From the NCBI GenBank assembly GCA_031119195.1, contig JAVHYG010000031.1, forward strand, positions 1-13,907: a stretch of DNA of 13,907 nucleotides. Reading direction: 5' to 3'. The position numbers and the translations under genes are program-made. Under the pieces are notes generated by a model, which had not been told where the DNA came from, searched no databases, and saw only the letters and a list, made by a program, of their open reading frames with translations. Shown here piece by piece: positions 6,500 to 13,907 of this stretch (its first letter is position 1; every line of letters starts with the position of its first letter). This DNA comes from Rickettsiella sp. Its GTDB lineage: Bacteria; Pseudomonadota; Gammaproteobacteria; Diplorickettsiales; Diplorickettsiaceae.

Positions 6500-6509
6500 G
6501 TAACGTTAC
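6500..6509. repeat. 10-bp palindrome upstream of the sdh promoter
   Basis: GTAACGTTAC is a perfect palindrome about 55 bases upstream of the sdh -35. Its position suits an operator, but no regulator is identified. Short palindromes also occur by chance. Confidence 0.25.
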
Positions 6510-6563
6510 AATAAATTTGAACTCATACTAATCATAAAATATGTTTGATTTGTTAAGTTATAT

Positions 6564-6593
6564 TTGTATTTTTTTCTAATTTCAGCGTATAAT
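6564..6593 (+). promoter_or_regulatory. sdh operon promoter
   Basis: TTGTAT (6564-6569, four of six -35 bases) is separated by 18 bases from a perfect TATAAT (6588-6593). Transcription would start near 6600, giving a leader of about 40 bases before the sdhC GTG. This is the best sigma70-type promoter in the window and lies in the expected place. Confidence 0.6.
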
Positions 6594-6638
6594 CGCCACG
6601 TTTTTAATCTCCTTTTTTTAATATTTAAGGTTGTCTCT

Positions 6639-7010
6639 GTGGCTAAACGACCGGTTAATCTGAATTTATTGACCATTCGCTTCCCCCTAACGGCGATTAT
6701 TTCCATTCTACACCGTGTTTCGGGATTTATCTTATTTTTAATCATTCCAATATTTTTAGGCCTACTTACTATTTCGCTTAAAAGTCCTGAAGGATTTTTT
6801 ATCGCCCATAATTGTCTAACATATCCATTAATTAAAGTCCTTATATTAGGTTTTTTATTTGCCCTTTTTTATCATTTACTGGCCGGTATTCGGCACCTAG
6901 TAATGGATAGCGGTATCGGCGAAGATTTAAAGTCTGCCCGTTTTACCGCGTGGTTAGTTATAGGTTCAGCAATCGTACTGACGACGATGATGGGAATTTA
7001 CTTATGGTAA
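6639..7010 (+). CDS. sdhC: Succinate dehydrogenase cytochrome b556 subunit SdhC
   Basis: Membrane anchor subunit of complex II that, with SdhD, holds heme b and the ubiquinone site. From GTG 6639 it has 123 residues. The family start AKRPVNLNLLTIRFP is followed by SILHRVSGF, with Ser22 and Arg26 matching the quinone-site Ser27 and Arg31 of E. coli. YHLLAGIRHLVMD at 78-90 holds the heme ligand His79 (E. coli His84). Three membrane helices lie at about 19-46, 62-84 and 102-122. The frame stays open upstream to a TTG at 6564, but that lies inside the promoter. GTG is chosen because AAGG (6627-6630) sits eight bases upstream and the protein then aligns with E. coli SdhC. It is the first gene of sdhCDAB and overlaps sdhD by seven bases. 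Confidence 0.95.
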   Translation: MAKRPVNLNLLTIRFPLTAIISILHRVSGFILFLIIPIFLGLLTISLKSPEGFFIAHNCLTYPLIKVLILGFLFALFYHLLAGIRHLVMDSGIGEDLKSARFTAWLVIGSAIVLTTMMGIYLW

Positions 7011-7357
7011 AAAAGTTAACTAATGTTACAAGTCTAACGGGGAATGGCTTACGTGATTGGTTAATACAGCGCGTTACTTCACTGGTAATGCTTGTTTATA
7101 TTGTTTTTTTATTAACATTTTTTGTTACGCATTTAGTCGATTATACGGTTTGGCAGCGATTATTTAGCAAATTTAGCATGCGTGTGGGAAGTAGTTTATT
7201 TTTATTGAGTTTAATTTGGCATGCATGGGTAGGAATGTGGACGATTATTACAGACTATATCAAGCCATTTGTATTACGTTTGACAATACAATTATTAATA
7301 ATTATTGGGCTATTACTCTGTTTTGTTTGGGGTTTAGCTATTTTCTGGGGTAATTAA
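7004..7357 (+). CDS. sdhD: Succinate dehydrogenase membrane anchor subunit SdhD
   Basis: Second membrane anchor of complex II, 117 residues, three predicted helices (about 22-46, 60-82 and 90-114). The motif WHAWVGMWTIITDYIKP at 72-88 contains the heme ligand His73 and the Asp84-Tyr85 pair matching E. coli Asp82-Tyr83 at the quinone site. ATG at 7004 overlaps the sdhC stop (ATGGTAA), with GGGAA a few bases upstream, so translation is probably coupled. An in-frame upstream extension to 6950 reads as charged sequence from within sdhC and is rejected. sdhA begins three bases after the stop. Confidence 0.95.
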   Translation: MVKKLTNVTSLTGNGLRDWLIQRVTSLVMLVYIVFLLTFFVTHLVDYTVWQRLFSKFSMRVGSSLFLLSLIWHAWVGMWTIITDYIKPFVLRLTIQLLIIIGLLLCFVWGLAIFWGN

Positions 7358-7360
7358 TTC

Positions 7361-9127
7361 ATGGCGATACCCACTTATACATTTGATGCAGTGATCGTCG
7401 GTGCAGGTGGCGCTGGCATGCGAGCGGCCTTACAATTGGCTAATTCGGGCCAAAAAGTAGCACTGATATCTAAAGTATTTCCTACACGTTCTCATACTGT
7501 TTCCGCACAAGGTGGTATTACTTGTGCACTAGGGAATGCCCACGAAGATGATTGGCGTTGGCACATGTATGATACGGTAAAGGGTTCGGATTATTTGGGT
7601 GATCAAGATTGTATTGAGTATATGTGTAAAACGGGTCCTGAAGCCGTTTATGAATTGGAACACATGGGATTGCCATTTTCACGTATGAATTCAGGGAAGA
7701 TTTACCAACGTCCTTTTGGTGGTCAATCCAAAAATTTTGGCGGCGATCAAGCTGCGCGCACGTGTGCGGCGGCGGATAGAACGGGCCATGCTTTATTACA
7801 CACCCTTTATCAGCAAAATATAAAAGCAAAGACTCATTTTTTTAATGAGTGGTATGCAATTGATCTGGTTAAAACCAGTGATGGGCATATTGCTGGTTTG
7901 ACAGCGTTGTCGATTGAAACGGGAGAAGTTGTTTTTTTTCATAGCCGCGCAACGATTTTAGCGACGGGCGGCGCAGGACGTATCTTTCAATCAACAACCA
8001 ATGCATTGATTAATACGGGTGATGGTATAGGAATGGCGCTACGTGCTGGTTTGCCTGTGCAAGACATGGAAATGTGGCAATTTCATCCCACAGGTATTGC
8101 TGGTGCGGGCGTTTTAGTAACGGAAGGATGTAGGGGTGAAGGTGGTTATTTAATAAATAAAAATGGCGAACGTTTTATGGAGCGTTATGCACCACACGCT
8201 AAAGATTTAGCGTCACGGGATGTAGTTGCGCGTGCGATGGCATTGGAATTACGTGCTGGAAATGGTTTTGATCCGCAGGGTACTGACTATGTGAAGTTAA
8301 AACTGGATCATTTAGGTGCGGATCTTATTAAAAAACGCTTGCCGGGCATTCGCGAGTTAGCGATTACCTTTGCTCATGTTGATCCGATTACGACACCGAT
8401 CCCTGTCGTTCCAACCTGTCATTATATGATGGGTGGTTTGCCGACGAATGTACATGCACAAGTGCTAACGATAGATAGTCAGGGTCATGATCGTATCGTT
8501 GAAGGTTTGTATGCCGCAGGCGAATGTGCCTGTGTCTCCGTACATGGTGCAAATCGTTTAGGTGGTAATTCCTTATTAGACCTTGTTGTGTTTGGACGTG
8601 CTGCAGGTTTACAGGTAGAACATGCCGTACAACAAGGTTTACCGTTAGTACGGGTAACTCCGGATGATTTAGAGCAGGCATTGACTAGACTTAATCGCTG
8701 GAACAATACGAGTAAAGGCGAGAGTATAGTTGAGATTCGTCAGGCGATGCAAAAAACGATGCAAACTGACTTTGGTGTTTTCCGTACGGCAGTGTATATG
8801 AAAGAAGGTTTAAATAAACTTCTCAGTTTAAGAGAAGGTTTACAGCACGCCGCATTAACTGATGACAGTCAAGTTTTTAATACTGCGAGAGTAGAAGCGT
8901 TAGAGTTGGATAACTTAATGGAAGTGGCTTATGCCTCAGCGGTGTCTGCATTTACACGTCAAGAAAGTCGCGGTGCCCATAGCCGTGAAGATTATCCTAA
9001 ACGAGATGACGAAAACTGGTTAAAACATTTGCTTTATTTTTCTAAAGATGCCGAAATAGCATTTAGGGCTGTTAATAGAAAACCATTGACTATGGCGCCA
9101 ATGGAACTTAAAGAAAGAACTTACTAA
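7361..9127 (+). CDS. sdhA: Succinate dehydrogenase flavoprotein subunit SdhA
   Basis: Catalytic subunit that oxidises succinate to fumarate using covalently bound FAD on the cytoplasmic face of the inner membrane. At 588 residues it equals E. coli SdhA in length, and key residues fall at the same numbers: the FAD-linked His45 in RSHTVSAQGG, His242 in WQFHPTG, the catalytic Arg286 in LASRDVVAR, His354 in PTCHYMMGG, and Arg399 in GANRLGGNSLLD. The N-terminal Rossmann motif is VIVGAGGAGMRAA at 11-23. The C terminus keeps the family block SREDYPKRDDENW. GGGG lies about nine bases before the ATG, which follows sdhD after three bases. All residues for catalysis are present. Confidence 0.98.
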   Translation: MAIPTYTFDAVIVGAGGAGMRAALQLANSGQKVALISKVFPTRSHTVSAQGGITCALGNAHEDDWRWHMYDTVKGSDYLGDQDCIEYMCKTGPEAVYELEHMGLPFSRMNSGKIYQRPFGGQSKNFGGDQAARTCAAADRTGHALLHTLYQQNIKAKTHFFNEWYAIDLVKTSDGHIAGLTALSIETGEVVFFHSRATILATGGAGRIFQSTTNALINTGDGIGMALRAGLPVQDMEMWQFHPTGIAGAGVLVTEGCRGEGGYLINKNGERFMERYAPHAKDLASRDVVARAMALELRAGNGFDPQGTDYVKLKLDHLGADLIKKRLPGIRELAITFAHVDPITTPIPVVPTCHYMMGGLPTNVHAQVLTIDSQGHDRIVEGLYAAGECACVSVHGANRLGGNSLLDLVVFGRAAGLQVEHAVQQGLPLVRVTPDDLEQALTRLNRWNNTSKGESIVEIRQAMQKTMQTDFGVFRTAVYMKEGLNKLLSLREGLQHAALTDDSQVFNTARVEALELDNLMEVAYASAVSAFTRQESRGAHSREDYPKRDDENWLKHLLYFSKDAEIAFRAVNRKPLTMAPMELKERTY

Positions 9128-9244
9128 TATCAACGTCGTCTTTATAATTATGATTTAAGGATTTGTTTTTAAAAACTATTCTACTAGAGACCAAATAAAA
9201 AATACTCGTTTCTGCGAAGAAGATTATTAAGGTAAACTTAAACT
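9128..9244 (+). other. 117-bp spacer between sdhA and sdhB
   Basis: An AT-rich gap longer than the few bases usual between these genes in related operons. It holds a TATAAT (9143-9148) with no clear -35 and no convincing terminator hairpin. The sdhB ribosome binding site is weak (AAGG at 9229-9232, twelve bases from the ATG). No ORF of note. An extra promoter for sdhB, or simple spacer growth, are both possible. Confidence 0.5.
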
Positions 9245-9943
9245 ATGCAATTTTCTATTTACCGCTACGATCCTGATAAAGACTCTAAGCCTTATATGCA
9301 AGATTATACACTTGTACTGGAAGCGGGTAAGGATATGATGCTATTGGATGCCTTGGAAGCATTAAAGATGCAAGATCAAACGCTTTCCTTTCGTCGTTCG
9401 TGTAGGGAAGGGGTGTGTGGATCCGATGGTATGAATATTAATGGAAAAAATGGTTTAGCGTGCGTTACACAACTTTCAAGCTTAAAAGCACCGATCGTGT
9501 TAAGGCCTCTGCCTGGTTTGCCAGTGATACGCGATTTGGTTGTCGATATGGAACCTTTTTATCGCCAATATGAAAAAGCAAAACCTTATTTAATCAATGA
9601 TAAGGGGCCGCCTGCTAAAGAACGTTTACAATCTCCTGAAGAACGAGAACAGTTAGATGGATTATATGAGTGTATTTTATGCGCTTGTTGTACTAGCGCT
9701 TGCCCCTCGTATTGGTGGAATCCGGATAAATTTTTAGGTCCTGCGGCGTTGCTGTGGCTTTGTCGCTTTTTAGTGGATAATCGCGACGCAGCTAAAGAAC
9801 AACGGCTGGCTGAGCTCAATGACCTCTTTAGTTTATTCCGTTGTCGTACTATCATGAATTGTACAAGTGTCTGCCCTAAAGGACTTAATCCGGCTAAAGC
9901 GATCGGTCATGTTAGGACCATGTTGTTAGAAGAAGAGGTATAA
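9245..9943 (+). CDS. sdhB: Succinate dehydrogenase iron-sulfur subunit SdhB
   Basis: Electron-transfer subunit of complex II, passing electrons from FAD in SdhA to quinone. It has 232 residues (E. coli 238). The [2Fe-2S] ligands are Cys53, Cys58, Asp61 and Cys73 in SCREGVCGSDG and the following GLAC; Asp as third ligand also occurs in E. coli. The [4Fe-4S] ligands are Cys143, Cys146 and Cys149 in CILCACC plus Cys210. The [3Fe-4S] ligands are Cys153, Cys200 and Cys206, in ACPSYWWNPDKF and CRTIMNCTSVCPKG. All clusters look complete. It is the last sdh gene, set apart from sdhA by an unusually long gap; sucA follows after 213 bases. Confidence 0.98.
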   Translation: MQFSIYRYDPDKDSKPYMQDYTLVLEAGKDMMLLDALEALKMQDQTLSFRRSCREGVCGSDGMNINGKNGLACVTQLSSLKAPIVLRPLPGLPVIRDLVVDMEPFYRQYEKAKPYLINDKGPPAKERLQSPEEREQLDGLYECILCACCTSACPSYWWNPDKFLGPAALLWLCRFLVDNRDAAKEQRLAELNDLFSLFRCRTIMNCTSVCPKGLNPAKAIGHVRTMLLEEEV

Positions 9944-10156
9944 TATACTTTTCGCACTTGAATTTTTGGCTGTGTTACCGCTTAACTCGCAATCCTTATG
10001 TATATTATATGCATTTTGGTTGCTTCATTTTCGGGGCGTCTTGCCAAAAATCTAATCGCTGTAAGTTTACAACGGAGCGTCCTACAGCTAGGTTACATTT
10101 TTGCAAAAGAATAAGAAGATACATTGATCTATTGAGTAGGGGTAAAATTCAACCAC
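9944..10156 (+). other. Spacer between sdhB and sucA
   Basis: 213 bases with no terminator hairpin that I can see, so transcription from sdh could continue into sucA. A frame opening at a TTG (9958) runs past the sucA start. Its translation is rich in Cys, Arg and Tyr with no family resemblance, and it overlaps sucA, so it is not called. The sucA ribosome binding site is probably AGGGG (about 10137-10141), rather far from the ATG. Confidence 0.5.
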
Positions 10157-12955
10157 ATGACAGAAAATGTAAAATCCACACTTGAAACGTTGCAAACAGA
10201 TTCATATCTGTTTAGTGGGAATGGTTCCTATTTAGAAGCACTTTACGATCAATATCTTCATGATCCTAGTCAATTAAGTAGAGAATGGCAGACCTATTTT
10301 AGTCAAATTACTGATAAGCAACACGATGTTTCACATGCCGATATTCGTGCTTATTTTGCTGAACTTGCTAAAAAACCTTCTCTGGTAACGCGCAGTAACT
10401 CTGAAGCGGTGCTGCTTGGAAAGGTACACGATTTAATTGATGCGTATCGTCGCTATGGTCACTATCAGGCTAATCTTGATCCGTTGAGGATTGCTGTAAA
10501 GCGAGAGATGGTTGATTTAAGCCCAGAGAATCATGGTTTAATGCAGCAAGATTTATCAAAATCAGTTCATCTAGATGGATTATTAGGGTTGCAAACAGTT
10601 TCTGTGCAGAGGGTGTTAGAAACTTTAAAAAAAATTTATTGCTCGTCCATTGGCTTTGAAACACAACACATTGCTGATGCAAAGCAACGTGCGTGGCTAG
10701 AAGAACGTATCGAATCAGTGACAGGTAAACCTATTTTTTCTAATGAAGTTAAAAAAACTATTCTTAAAGGCTTAATTCGTGCAGAAGGTTTAGAAAAATA
10801 TTTAGGTAATAAGTTTGTTGCACAAAAGCGTTTTTCTTTAGAAGGGGGGGATAGTTTAATCCCTTTATTGGATGAGTTAGTTACAAGAGCGAGTGCAAAA
10901 GACGTTCAAGAAATAGTGATTGGGATGGCGCATCGTGGGCGTTTAAATGTTTTGATCAATATCTTGGGTAAATTGCCATCAAGACTATTTGAAGAATTTG
11001 AAGGGAAGTTGACACAGGAAAATCGATCGGGTGATGTGAAATATCATAAAGGTTTTGCAACCGATGTAAAAACTAATCAAGGTGTTTTGCATATTGCGAT
11101 GGCATTTAATCCATCGCATTTGGAAATAGTAAATCCTGTAGTGGAGGGTTCTGTACGATCGCGTCAAGAACGTCGCAAAGATACTAACGGAAAACAAGTT
11201 TTACCGTTATTGATCCATGGCGATGCCGCTTTTTCGGGTCAAGGTATTGTTATGGAGACCCTTGAATTTTCACAAACCGCAGGTTATGGAACCGGTGGGA
11301 CATTGCATATTGTGATCAATAATCAAATCGGTTTTACCACAGATCCGCAAAATGCGCGATCAAGCTGGTATTGTACTGATCCGGCTAAAATTGTGGATGC
11401 GCCTATTTTTCACGTCAATGGCGATGATCCCGAAGCAGTATTGTTTATTTTACAATTAGCTTTTGATTTTCGCCAAACTTTTAAAAAGGACGTAGTAATT
11501 GATTTGGTGTGTTACCGTCGTCATGGTCATAATGAAGCAGATGAACCGGCAGCAACACAGCCTTTGATTTATCAGACTATCAAGCAGCTGCCTACCGTTC
11601 GTAATCAGTATGCCGATCAGTTAGTTGGACAAGGAGTTATTTCTGAAGAAGAATTACAGCAATGGAATGATGCTTATAGAAATCAATTAGATAAAGGCGA
11701 ACATGTCGTTAATCGTATTTCATTAAAAGAGTATAGCAACCCTTATCGGATTGATTGGCGACCTTATAAATATCAAGATTGGCAACAGCCCGTTACTACA
11801 GCTGTTGAGTTGAGGCGCATAAAAGAAGTCGCAACGGTTTTAGACACTTTACCGCAAGGTTTTACTTTGCAGCCCCAAGTCGCTAAAATTATTGATGATA
11901 GACGGAAAATGACGGCAGAGCAGTTACCGTTAAATTGGGGATATGCTGAGATCTTAGCTTATGCCACCTTATTACAAGATGGCTATGGTATACGTATTTC
12001 GGGTCAAGATAGTGGTCGCGGTACCTTTTTTCATAGACATGCGGTTTTACATGATTTTAAAACCAATCAAATTCTTATTCCTTTGTCGCATATTGCTAAG
12101 CATGAAAAAGCGTTTACCGTTATCGATTCAACACTTTCTGAAGCCGGCGTAATGGGTTTTGAATATGGTTTTGCTATTTCTAATCCGAATAGTTTAGTGA
12201 TTTGGGAAGCCCAGTACGGTGATTTTGTTAACGGTGCACAAGTTGTTATCGACCAATTTTTGAGTTCTTCTGAACAAAAGTGGGGAAGGTTGTGTGGTTT
12301 GGTTTTACTATTGCCGCACGGATACGAAGGCGCGGGACCTGAACATACTTCAGCACGTTTAGAACGATTTTTACAGTTATGTGCACAAGATAATATGCAA
12401 GTGTGTATTCCGACAACTCCGGCACAAATCTTTCATCTTTTAAGACGGCAGATGGTACGTCCTTATCGTAAGCCATTAATTGTTATGTCCCCTAAAAGTT
12501 TATTGCGTCATAAACTTGCCGTATCATCGTTGCAAGACTTGTCTGAAGGATGCTTCCAAAACATTATTCCCGAAGTAGAGTCCATAAACATTAAAGAAAT
12601 TAAACGCGTTATTTTATGCAGTGGTAAAGTTTATTATGATCTTTTAGAGCAACGTCGTGCAAAAAAGATAAATAATATTGCTATTATTCGCATTGAACAG
12701 TTATACCCTTTTCCGAAAGAAGCGTTAATAGCAGCATTAAAATCTTACGATAAGGTAAAAGATATTGTTTGGTGTCAGGAAGAACCCATCAATCAAGGAG
12801 CTTGGTATTGTAGCCAGCATAATTTTTATGCTTGTTTGAAAAAAACACAAACCTTGCGCTATGTAGGTCGGCCGGGTGCAGCAGCGCCCGCTGTGGGTTC
12901 GCCCATCATACATCTACAAGAACAACAGGCATTAGTTAATGAAGCATTAACGTAG
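10157..12955 (+). CDS. sucA: 2-oxoglutarate dehydrogenase E1 component SucA
   Basis: Thiamine-diphosphate enzyme that decarboxylates 2-oxoglutarate and transfers the succinyl group to the lipoyl arm of SucB. Its 932 residues almost equal E. coli SucA (933). The N-terminal helix that docks the complex reads SYLFSGNGSYLEALYDQYL (16-34). The TPP domain has GMAHRGRLNVLINILGK at 256-272 (His259), YHKGF with His297, FNPSHLEIVNPVVEGSVRSR at 317-336, GDAAFSGQG at 355-363 followed by INNQIGFTT, and YRRHGHNEADEPAATQP. The second transketolase domain carries RISGQDSGRGTFFHRHAVLH. It is complete. A run of seven G residues at 10844-10850 falls in frame (Glu-Gly-Gly-Asp), notable in AT-rich DNA. A terminator-like hairpin follows the stop codon. 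Confidence 0.98.
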   Translation: MTENVKSTLETLQTDSYLFSGNGSYLEALYDQYLHDPSQLSREWQTYFSQITDKQHDVSHADIRAYFAELAKKPSLVTRSNSEAVLLGKVHDLIDAYRRYGHYQANLDPLRIAVKREMVDLSPENHGLMQQDLSKSVHLDGLLGLQTVSVQRVLETLKKIYCSSIGFETQHIADAKQRAWLEERIESVTGKPIFSNEVKKTILKGLIRAEGLEKYLGNKFVAQKRFSLEGGDSLIPLLDELVTRASAKDVQEIVIGMAHRGRLNVLINILGKLPSRLFEEFEGKLTQENRSGDVKYHKGFATDVKTNQGVLHIAMAFNPSHLEIVNPVVEGSVRSRQERRKDTNGKQVLPLLIHGDAAFSGQGIVMETLEFSQTAGYGTGGTLHIVINNQIGFTTDPQNARSSWYCTDPAKIVDAPIFHVNGDDPEAVLFILQLAFDFRQTFKKDVVIDLVCYRRHGHNEADEPAATQPLIYQTIKQLPTVRNQYADQLVGQGVISEEELQQWNDAYRNQLDKGEHVVNRISLKEYSNPYRIDWRPYKYQDWQQPVTTAVELRRIKEVATVLDTLPQGFTLQPQVAKIIDDRRKMTAEQLPLNWGYAEILAYATLLQDGYGIRISGQDSGRGTFFHRHAVLHDFKTNQILIPLSHIAKHEKAFTVIDSTLSEAGVMGFEYGFAISNPNSLVIWEAQYGDFVNGAQVVIDQFLSSSEQKWGRLCGLVLLLPHGYEGAGPEHTSARLERFLQLCAQDNMQVCIPTTPAQIFHLLRRQMVRPYRKPLIVMSPKSLLRHKLAVSSLQDLSEGCFQNIIPEVESINIKEIKRVILCSGKVYYDLLEQRRAKKINNIAIIRIEQLYPFPKEALIAALKSYDKVKDIVWCQEEPINQGAWYCSQHNFYACLKKTQTLRYVGRPGAAAPAVGSPIIHLQEQQALVNEALT

Positions 12956-12990
12956 ATTTTGCAGAATTTAAAAACAACGTTAAACGAAAT

Positions 12991-13013
12991 CAAACATTTT
13001 GTTTGTTTTTTTT
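12991..13013 (+). terminator. Terminator-like hairpin between sucA and sucB
   Basis: CAAACA (12991-12996), loop TTT, TGTTTG (13000-13005), then eight T residues (13006-13013). The stem is perfect but only six pairs with two G-C, so it may end transcription only partly. It lies 36 bases after the sucA stop and 113 bases before the sucB ATG. Confidence 0.5.
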
Positions 13014-13098
13014 AATGTATTGGCTTTAATAAGCTTCGCTAGCATAAAGTAAGCGTTGGAAAAGACATTAATAAATGAAAACAAACAACGATGGTGGT

Positions 13099-13104
13099 TA
13101 TAAT
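13099..13104 (+). promoter_or_regulatory. -10 element, possible sucB promoter
   Basis: A perfect TATAAT lies 21 bases before the sucB ATG, so any transcript would have a very short leader of about 14-15 bases including the Shine-Dalgarno AGAGGAA (13111-13117). The -35 region has no good match. Its placement after the terminator-like hairpin makes separate sucB transcription plausible. Confidence 0.3.
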
Positions 13105-13125
13105 TTATAAAGAGGAATCAGCTGT

Positions 13126-13907
13126 ATGAGTATCCAAATTAAGGTTCCCATGTTACCGGAGTCGGTGGCAGATGCGACTATCATTACCTGGCATAAAAAG
13201 GCGGGTGAAATGGTTAAACGCGATGAAAATATCGTCGATCTGGAAACCGATAAAGTTGTTTTAGAAGTGCCTGCGCCTGATGATGGGATATTAGTGGAGA
13301 TTCTAAAAAAAGAAGGGGCTATTGTCAAAGCAGGTGAAATTTTAGCTACTTTAAGCAAGGATGCAACGATGAAAACGGTAAAGACTTCAAATTCAGCCAC
13401 AGAAACAGTATTGCCACACAGTAAAAAGTCTGAACAAACTCAGTCATCAGAGAGTGGCATAGCTGGACCTGCTGTGCGACGTTTTGCAGCGGAGCAAGGT
13501 ATTCCTTTAGGAGATATTCAAGGAAGTGGAAAATCTGGTCGTGTGACGCGCCAGGATGTACTGAGTCAAACAACGATGCCACAAACAGCTATGGGTGAAT
13601 CAGTTTCTATGCCAAATACTCAAGCTGTACAAGGTGACCGTATTGAAAAACGTGTACCTATGACCCGTTTGCGTGCCATTATTGCTAAGCGTTTGGTTGA
13701 AGTACAACATTCGGCAGCGATTTTGACCACATTTAATGAAGTGAATTTACAGAAAGTGATTGAACTGCGTGCCCGATATAAAGAAAGCTTTGAAAAAAAG
13801 CATCAATCGCGTTTAGGGTTTATGTCATTTTTTACTAAAGCGGTCATAGCCGCATTAAAAGTATATCCGGCAGTTAATGCCTCTATCGACGGCAACGATG
13901 TGGTTTA
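13126..13907 (+). CDS. sucB: 2-oxoglutarate dehydrogenase E2 component SucB (3' end outside window)
   Basis: Dihydrolipoyllysine succinyltransferase, the core of the 2-oxoglutarate dehydrogenase complex; it carries the succinyl group on a lipoyl arm to coenzyme A. The first 260 codons are present. The lipoyl domain (about 1-78) has the modified Lys43 in DLETDKVVLEVPAP. A low-complexity linker (79-110) leads to the subunit-binding domain, AGPAVRRFAAEQGIPLGDIQ, then GSGKSGRVTRQDVL (113-146). A second linker precedes the catalytic domain, which starts at RVPMTRLRAIIAKRLVE and continues through TTFNEVNL and SFFTKAVIAALKVYPAVNA. The catalytic His-Asp motif lies beyond the window. One lipoyl domain, as usual for SucB. 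AGAGGAA eight bases before the ATG fixes the start. The frame is open to the window edge, so the truncation is only from the cut. Confidence 0.97.
   Translation, partial: MSIQIKVPMLPESVADATIITWHKKAGEMVKRDENIVDLETDKVVLEVPAPDDGILVEILKKEGAIVKAGEILATLSKDATMKTVKTSNSATETVLPHSKKSEQTQSSESGIAGPAVRRFAAEQGIPLGDIQGSGKSGRVTRQDVLSQTTMPQTAMGESVSMPNTQAVQGDRIEKRVPMTRLRAIIAKRLVEVQHSAAILTTFNEVNLQKVIELRARYKESFEKKHQSRLGFMSFFTKAVIAALKVYPAVNASIDGNDVV

Larger units (their letters stand above)
6001..6563. other. AT-rich non-coding spacer upstream of the sdh operon
   Basis: More than 550 bases with no believable gene on either strand; stops are frequent in all frames. It holds a degenerate GTCATC/GATGAC inverted repeat, a 7-bp hairpin at 6106-6123, a short inverted repeat ATACAT-TAG-ATGTAT (6321-6335), an isolated TATAAT (6267-6272) without a -35, and a 10-bp palindrome at 6500-6509. 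No tRNA or recognisable riboswitch is visible. It may contain upstream control sites for sdh or be decayed sequence. Confidence 0.6.

Noticed and set aside
6564..6638. Upstream extension of sdhC to a TTG at 6564
   Set aside because: It would start inside the -35 of the sdh promoter. The GTG at 6639 has AAGG at the right distance and aligns with the usual SdhC beginning.
6506..6745. 79-codon minus-strand frame over the sdh promoter and sdhC start
   Set aside because: Runs antisense through a strong promoter and a well-supported gene, with no known motif.
6950..7003. Upstream extension of sdhD into sdhC
   Set aside because: The added residues are charged and come from the sdhC coding region in another frame; ATG at 7004 matches the SdhD family start.
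7518..7829. 103-codon minus-strand frame within sdhA
   Set aside because: Fully antisense to a highly conserved part of sdhA; composition (many His, Pro, Tyr) is typical of a shadow frame.
9958..10185. 75-codon + strand frame between sdhB and sucA
   Set aside because: TTG start, no ribosome binding site, overlaps the sucA start in another frame, and the translation is rich in Cys, Arg and Tyr with no family resemblance.
13098..13582. Two overlapping minus-strand frames across the start of sucB
   Set aside because: The + strand of the same region encodes the clear lipoyl and subunit-binding domains of SucB.
1..13907. CRISPR array, tRNA, rRNA, insertion sequence or toxin-antitoxin pair
   Set aside because: No regularly spaced repeats, cloverleaf sequences, transposase motifs or paired small-gene modules were seen on either strand.

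Overview
The window comes from an AT-rich gammaproteobacterium. Gene order (sdhCDAB running into sucA-sucB), close residue-by-residue agreement with the E. coli-type enzymes, long AT-rich spacers, apparent gene remnants and a thiamine salvage cluster fit a host-associated member of the Legionellales (Coxiella/Rickettsiella/Diplorickettsia-like). That placement is an inference from gene content and base composition. No 16S or other marker gene is present.

Layout. (1) 1-403: a small four-helix membrane protein resembling DUF4383, + strand. (2) 404-862: about 460 bp of AT-rich spacer with no convincing gene. On the minus strand it holds a 48-codon ORF with its own extended -10, a second same-frame open stretch with no start codon, and hairpins, one of which resembles a terminator. 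(3) 863-3901, minus strand: a compact thiamine operon, thiM-thiE-thiD-tenA, led by a clear TPP riboswitch. The thiM Shine-Dalgarno lies inside the 3' end of the riboswitch. (4) 3902-4246: divergent spacer carrying promoters and one doubtful 68-codon frame. (5) 4247-5585: scpB and an RluB-family pseudouridine synthase, probably co-transcribed. (6) 5683-6000: a small coiled-coil protein with a C-terminal membrane helix (DUF1640/CCDC90-like). (7) 6001-6638: a long AT-rich spacer with a degenerate GTCATC/GATGAC inverted repeat, other hairpins and the sdh promoter. (8) 6639-9943: sdhC-sdhD-sdhA-sdhB, all four subunits of succinate dehydrogenase (complex II). (9) 10157-12955: sucA. (10) 13126 to the window end: sucB, cut off in its catalytic domain.

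How the genes work together. SucA and SucB, with the E3 Lpd that is not in view, convert 2-oxoglutarate to succinyl-CoA. After succinyl-CoA becomes succinate, SdhABCD oxidises it to fumarate and passes electrons to quinone. SucA needs thiamine diphosphate, so the thi operon a few kb away supplies a cofactor used here. The thi genes rebuild thiamine phosphate from preformed thiazole alcohol (ThiM) and HMP (ThiD), which ThiE joins, with TenA recovering HMP from degraded thiamine. The de novo genes thiC and thiG are absent from this window.

I found no mobile element, CRISPR array, tRNA, rRNA or plainly novel multi-gene system. The points most worth checking are a terminator-like hairpin between sucA and sucB, the overlap of the riboswitch with the thiM ribosome binding site, the decayed region at 391-729, and the coiled-coil membrane protein.
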